A DNA stretch of 56,849 nucleotides, from positions 1 to 56,849 of the forward strand of contig NW_004457568.1 in the NCBI RefSeq assembly GCF_000313135.1, given 5' to 3'. A program made the translations under genes and the position numbers. Under the pieces are notes generated by a model. It did not search any database. It had not been told where the DNA came from and saw only the letters and a list, made by a program, of their open reading frames with translations. Source of the stretch: Acanthamoeba castellanii str. Neff (Eukaryota; Discosea; Longamoebia; Acanthamoebidae). Below, piece by piece: positions 56,449 through 56,849 of the stretch (within the stretch, counting starts at the first letter, position 1; every line of letters begins with the position of its first letter).

Positions 56449-56849
56449 CTAGAGCTCCTCGGCAGCACCAAGTCGCGCAGCCGCCAGCGCAGCGGCTTCC
56501 TTGCCGCCCTCCACAGCCGCGGCTCGCCTGGCCTGCTGTCGCCTGCGTGCGCTGATGGTCTGTCGTGCGTCCCGCATGAGGAACACCGCGCGGGCGAAGG
56601 GGTACGCCCACCACCCAGGCGCCGACTCGGCCTCGCCGATGCCCAGCACCGCGTGCGAGTGCAGCGCGCCGTTGAACAGGACCGCGTCGCCCGATGGCAC
56701 GGTGAGCTCGACCGGGTCCTGGTCGTCGTGCCGGTGGAAGCCCATCCGCACCTCGCACCCGAAGCTCAGCGCCAGCAGCCAGTGGGCGTCGCGGTGGTAG
56801 GACCGCCTGGCCCCGGCCTTGTAGATCAGGCCCTCGACGCAGTTGAGCT
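56449..56849 (-). CDS. AlkB/2OG-Fe(II) oxygenase-like protein, 5' part beyond window
   Basis: An open frame enters from the right edge and stops at 56451-56449. It reads GLIYKAGARRSYHRDAHWLL, ALSFGCEVRMGFHRHDD, then VPSGDAVLFNGALHSHAVLGI. The H-x-D pair in SYHRD, the distal His in SHAVLGI, and the LSFG and GDAVLF strands fit the double-stranded beta-helix of AlkB-like 2-oxoglutarate/Fe(II) dioxygenases. An Arg in the final strand region (ARAVFLMRDARQTIS) could bind 2-oxoglutarate. The Ala/Arg-rich C-terminus is low complexity. The N-terminus is not in view, so substrate class (nucleic acid, protein or small molecule) is open. Confidence 0.55.
   Translation of the reverse strand, partial: LNCVEGLIYKAGARRSYHRDAHWLLALSFGCEVRMGFHRHDDQDPVELTVPSGDAVLFNGALHSHAVLGIGEAESAPGWWAYPFARAVFLMRDARQTISARRRQQARRAAAVEGGKEAAALAAARLGAAEEL

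Overview
This looks like nuclear DNA of a free-living amoeba, most probably Acanthamoeba or a close relative. That assignment is inference from genome style; no marker gene was searched. The style is GC-rich coding sequence, compact genes (often about 100 bp apart) and many short GT-AG introns. Many donors read GTACG or GTACC, and many introns are filled with CACACG or GTGTCGT tandem repeats. The proteins are eukaryotic, and a eukaryotic tRNA-Ala lies at about 53.0 kb.

Layout. (1) 1-5819, minus strand: two head-to-tail copies of a secreted alpha-N-acetylglucosaminidase (NAGLU, GH89); the left copy runs off the window. (2) 6131-14816, plus strand: four genes in a row, namely a CCCH-finger/protein kinase/KEN-RNase protein, a NUDT6-like Nudix protein, a UIM-SAM-RING ubiquitin ligase and an IPT/TIG-domain protein. 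(3) 15012-28646, minus strand: a giant gene of only two exons encoding about 4,470 aa, with a signal peptide and a C-terminal multi-pass membrane region. (4) 29543-39127, plus strand: an RSPRY1-like RING/SPRY protein, then an organellar-type DNA polymerase I carrying a 5'-nuclease domain. (5) 39231-40810, minus strand: a mitochondrial Bax-inhibitor-1 family protein (GHITM-like). (6) 41025-51207, plus strand: a calpain-7-like protease with an N-terminal WWE domain, a NnrU/ICMT-like membrane methyltransferase and an acyltransferase-3-like membrane protein. (7) 51687-56849: an intronless protein with five SAP-like repeats, tRNA-Ala(UGC), a decayed amino-acid transporter, a six-pass membrane protein, a fold-back repeat element, a small orphan protein and the edge of an AlkB/2OG-Fe(II) oxygenase-like gene.

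The genes do not form one pathway. Several themes recur: ubiquitin ligases (two RING proteins), mitochondrial biology (DNA polymerase, GHITM-like) and RNA stress signalling (the kinase-KEN protein).

The strongest candidates for something undescribed are the CCCH-kinase-KEN protein, which reads like a soluble IRE1/RNase L relative with zinc fingers as its sensor, and the giant two-exon surface protein. Also notable are the WWE-calpain, the Pol I with three intact domains, the five-SAP protein with E2F-like promoter sites, an intron present in only one of two near-identical NAGLU copies, and the 270-bp fold-back element.

Exon boundaries were read by eye. Those of the kinase-KEN gene and the giant gene were checked for phase; others are approximate.
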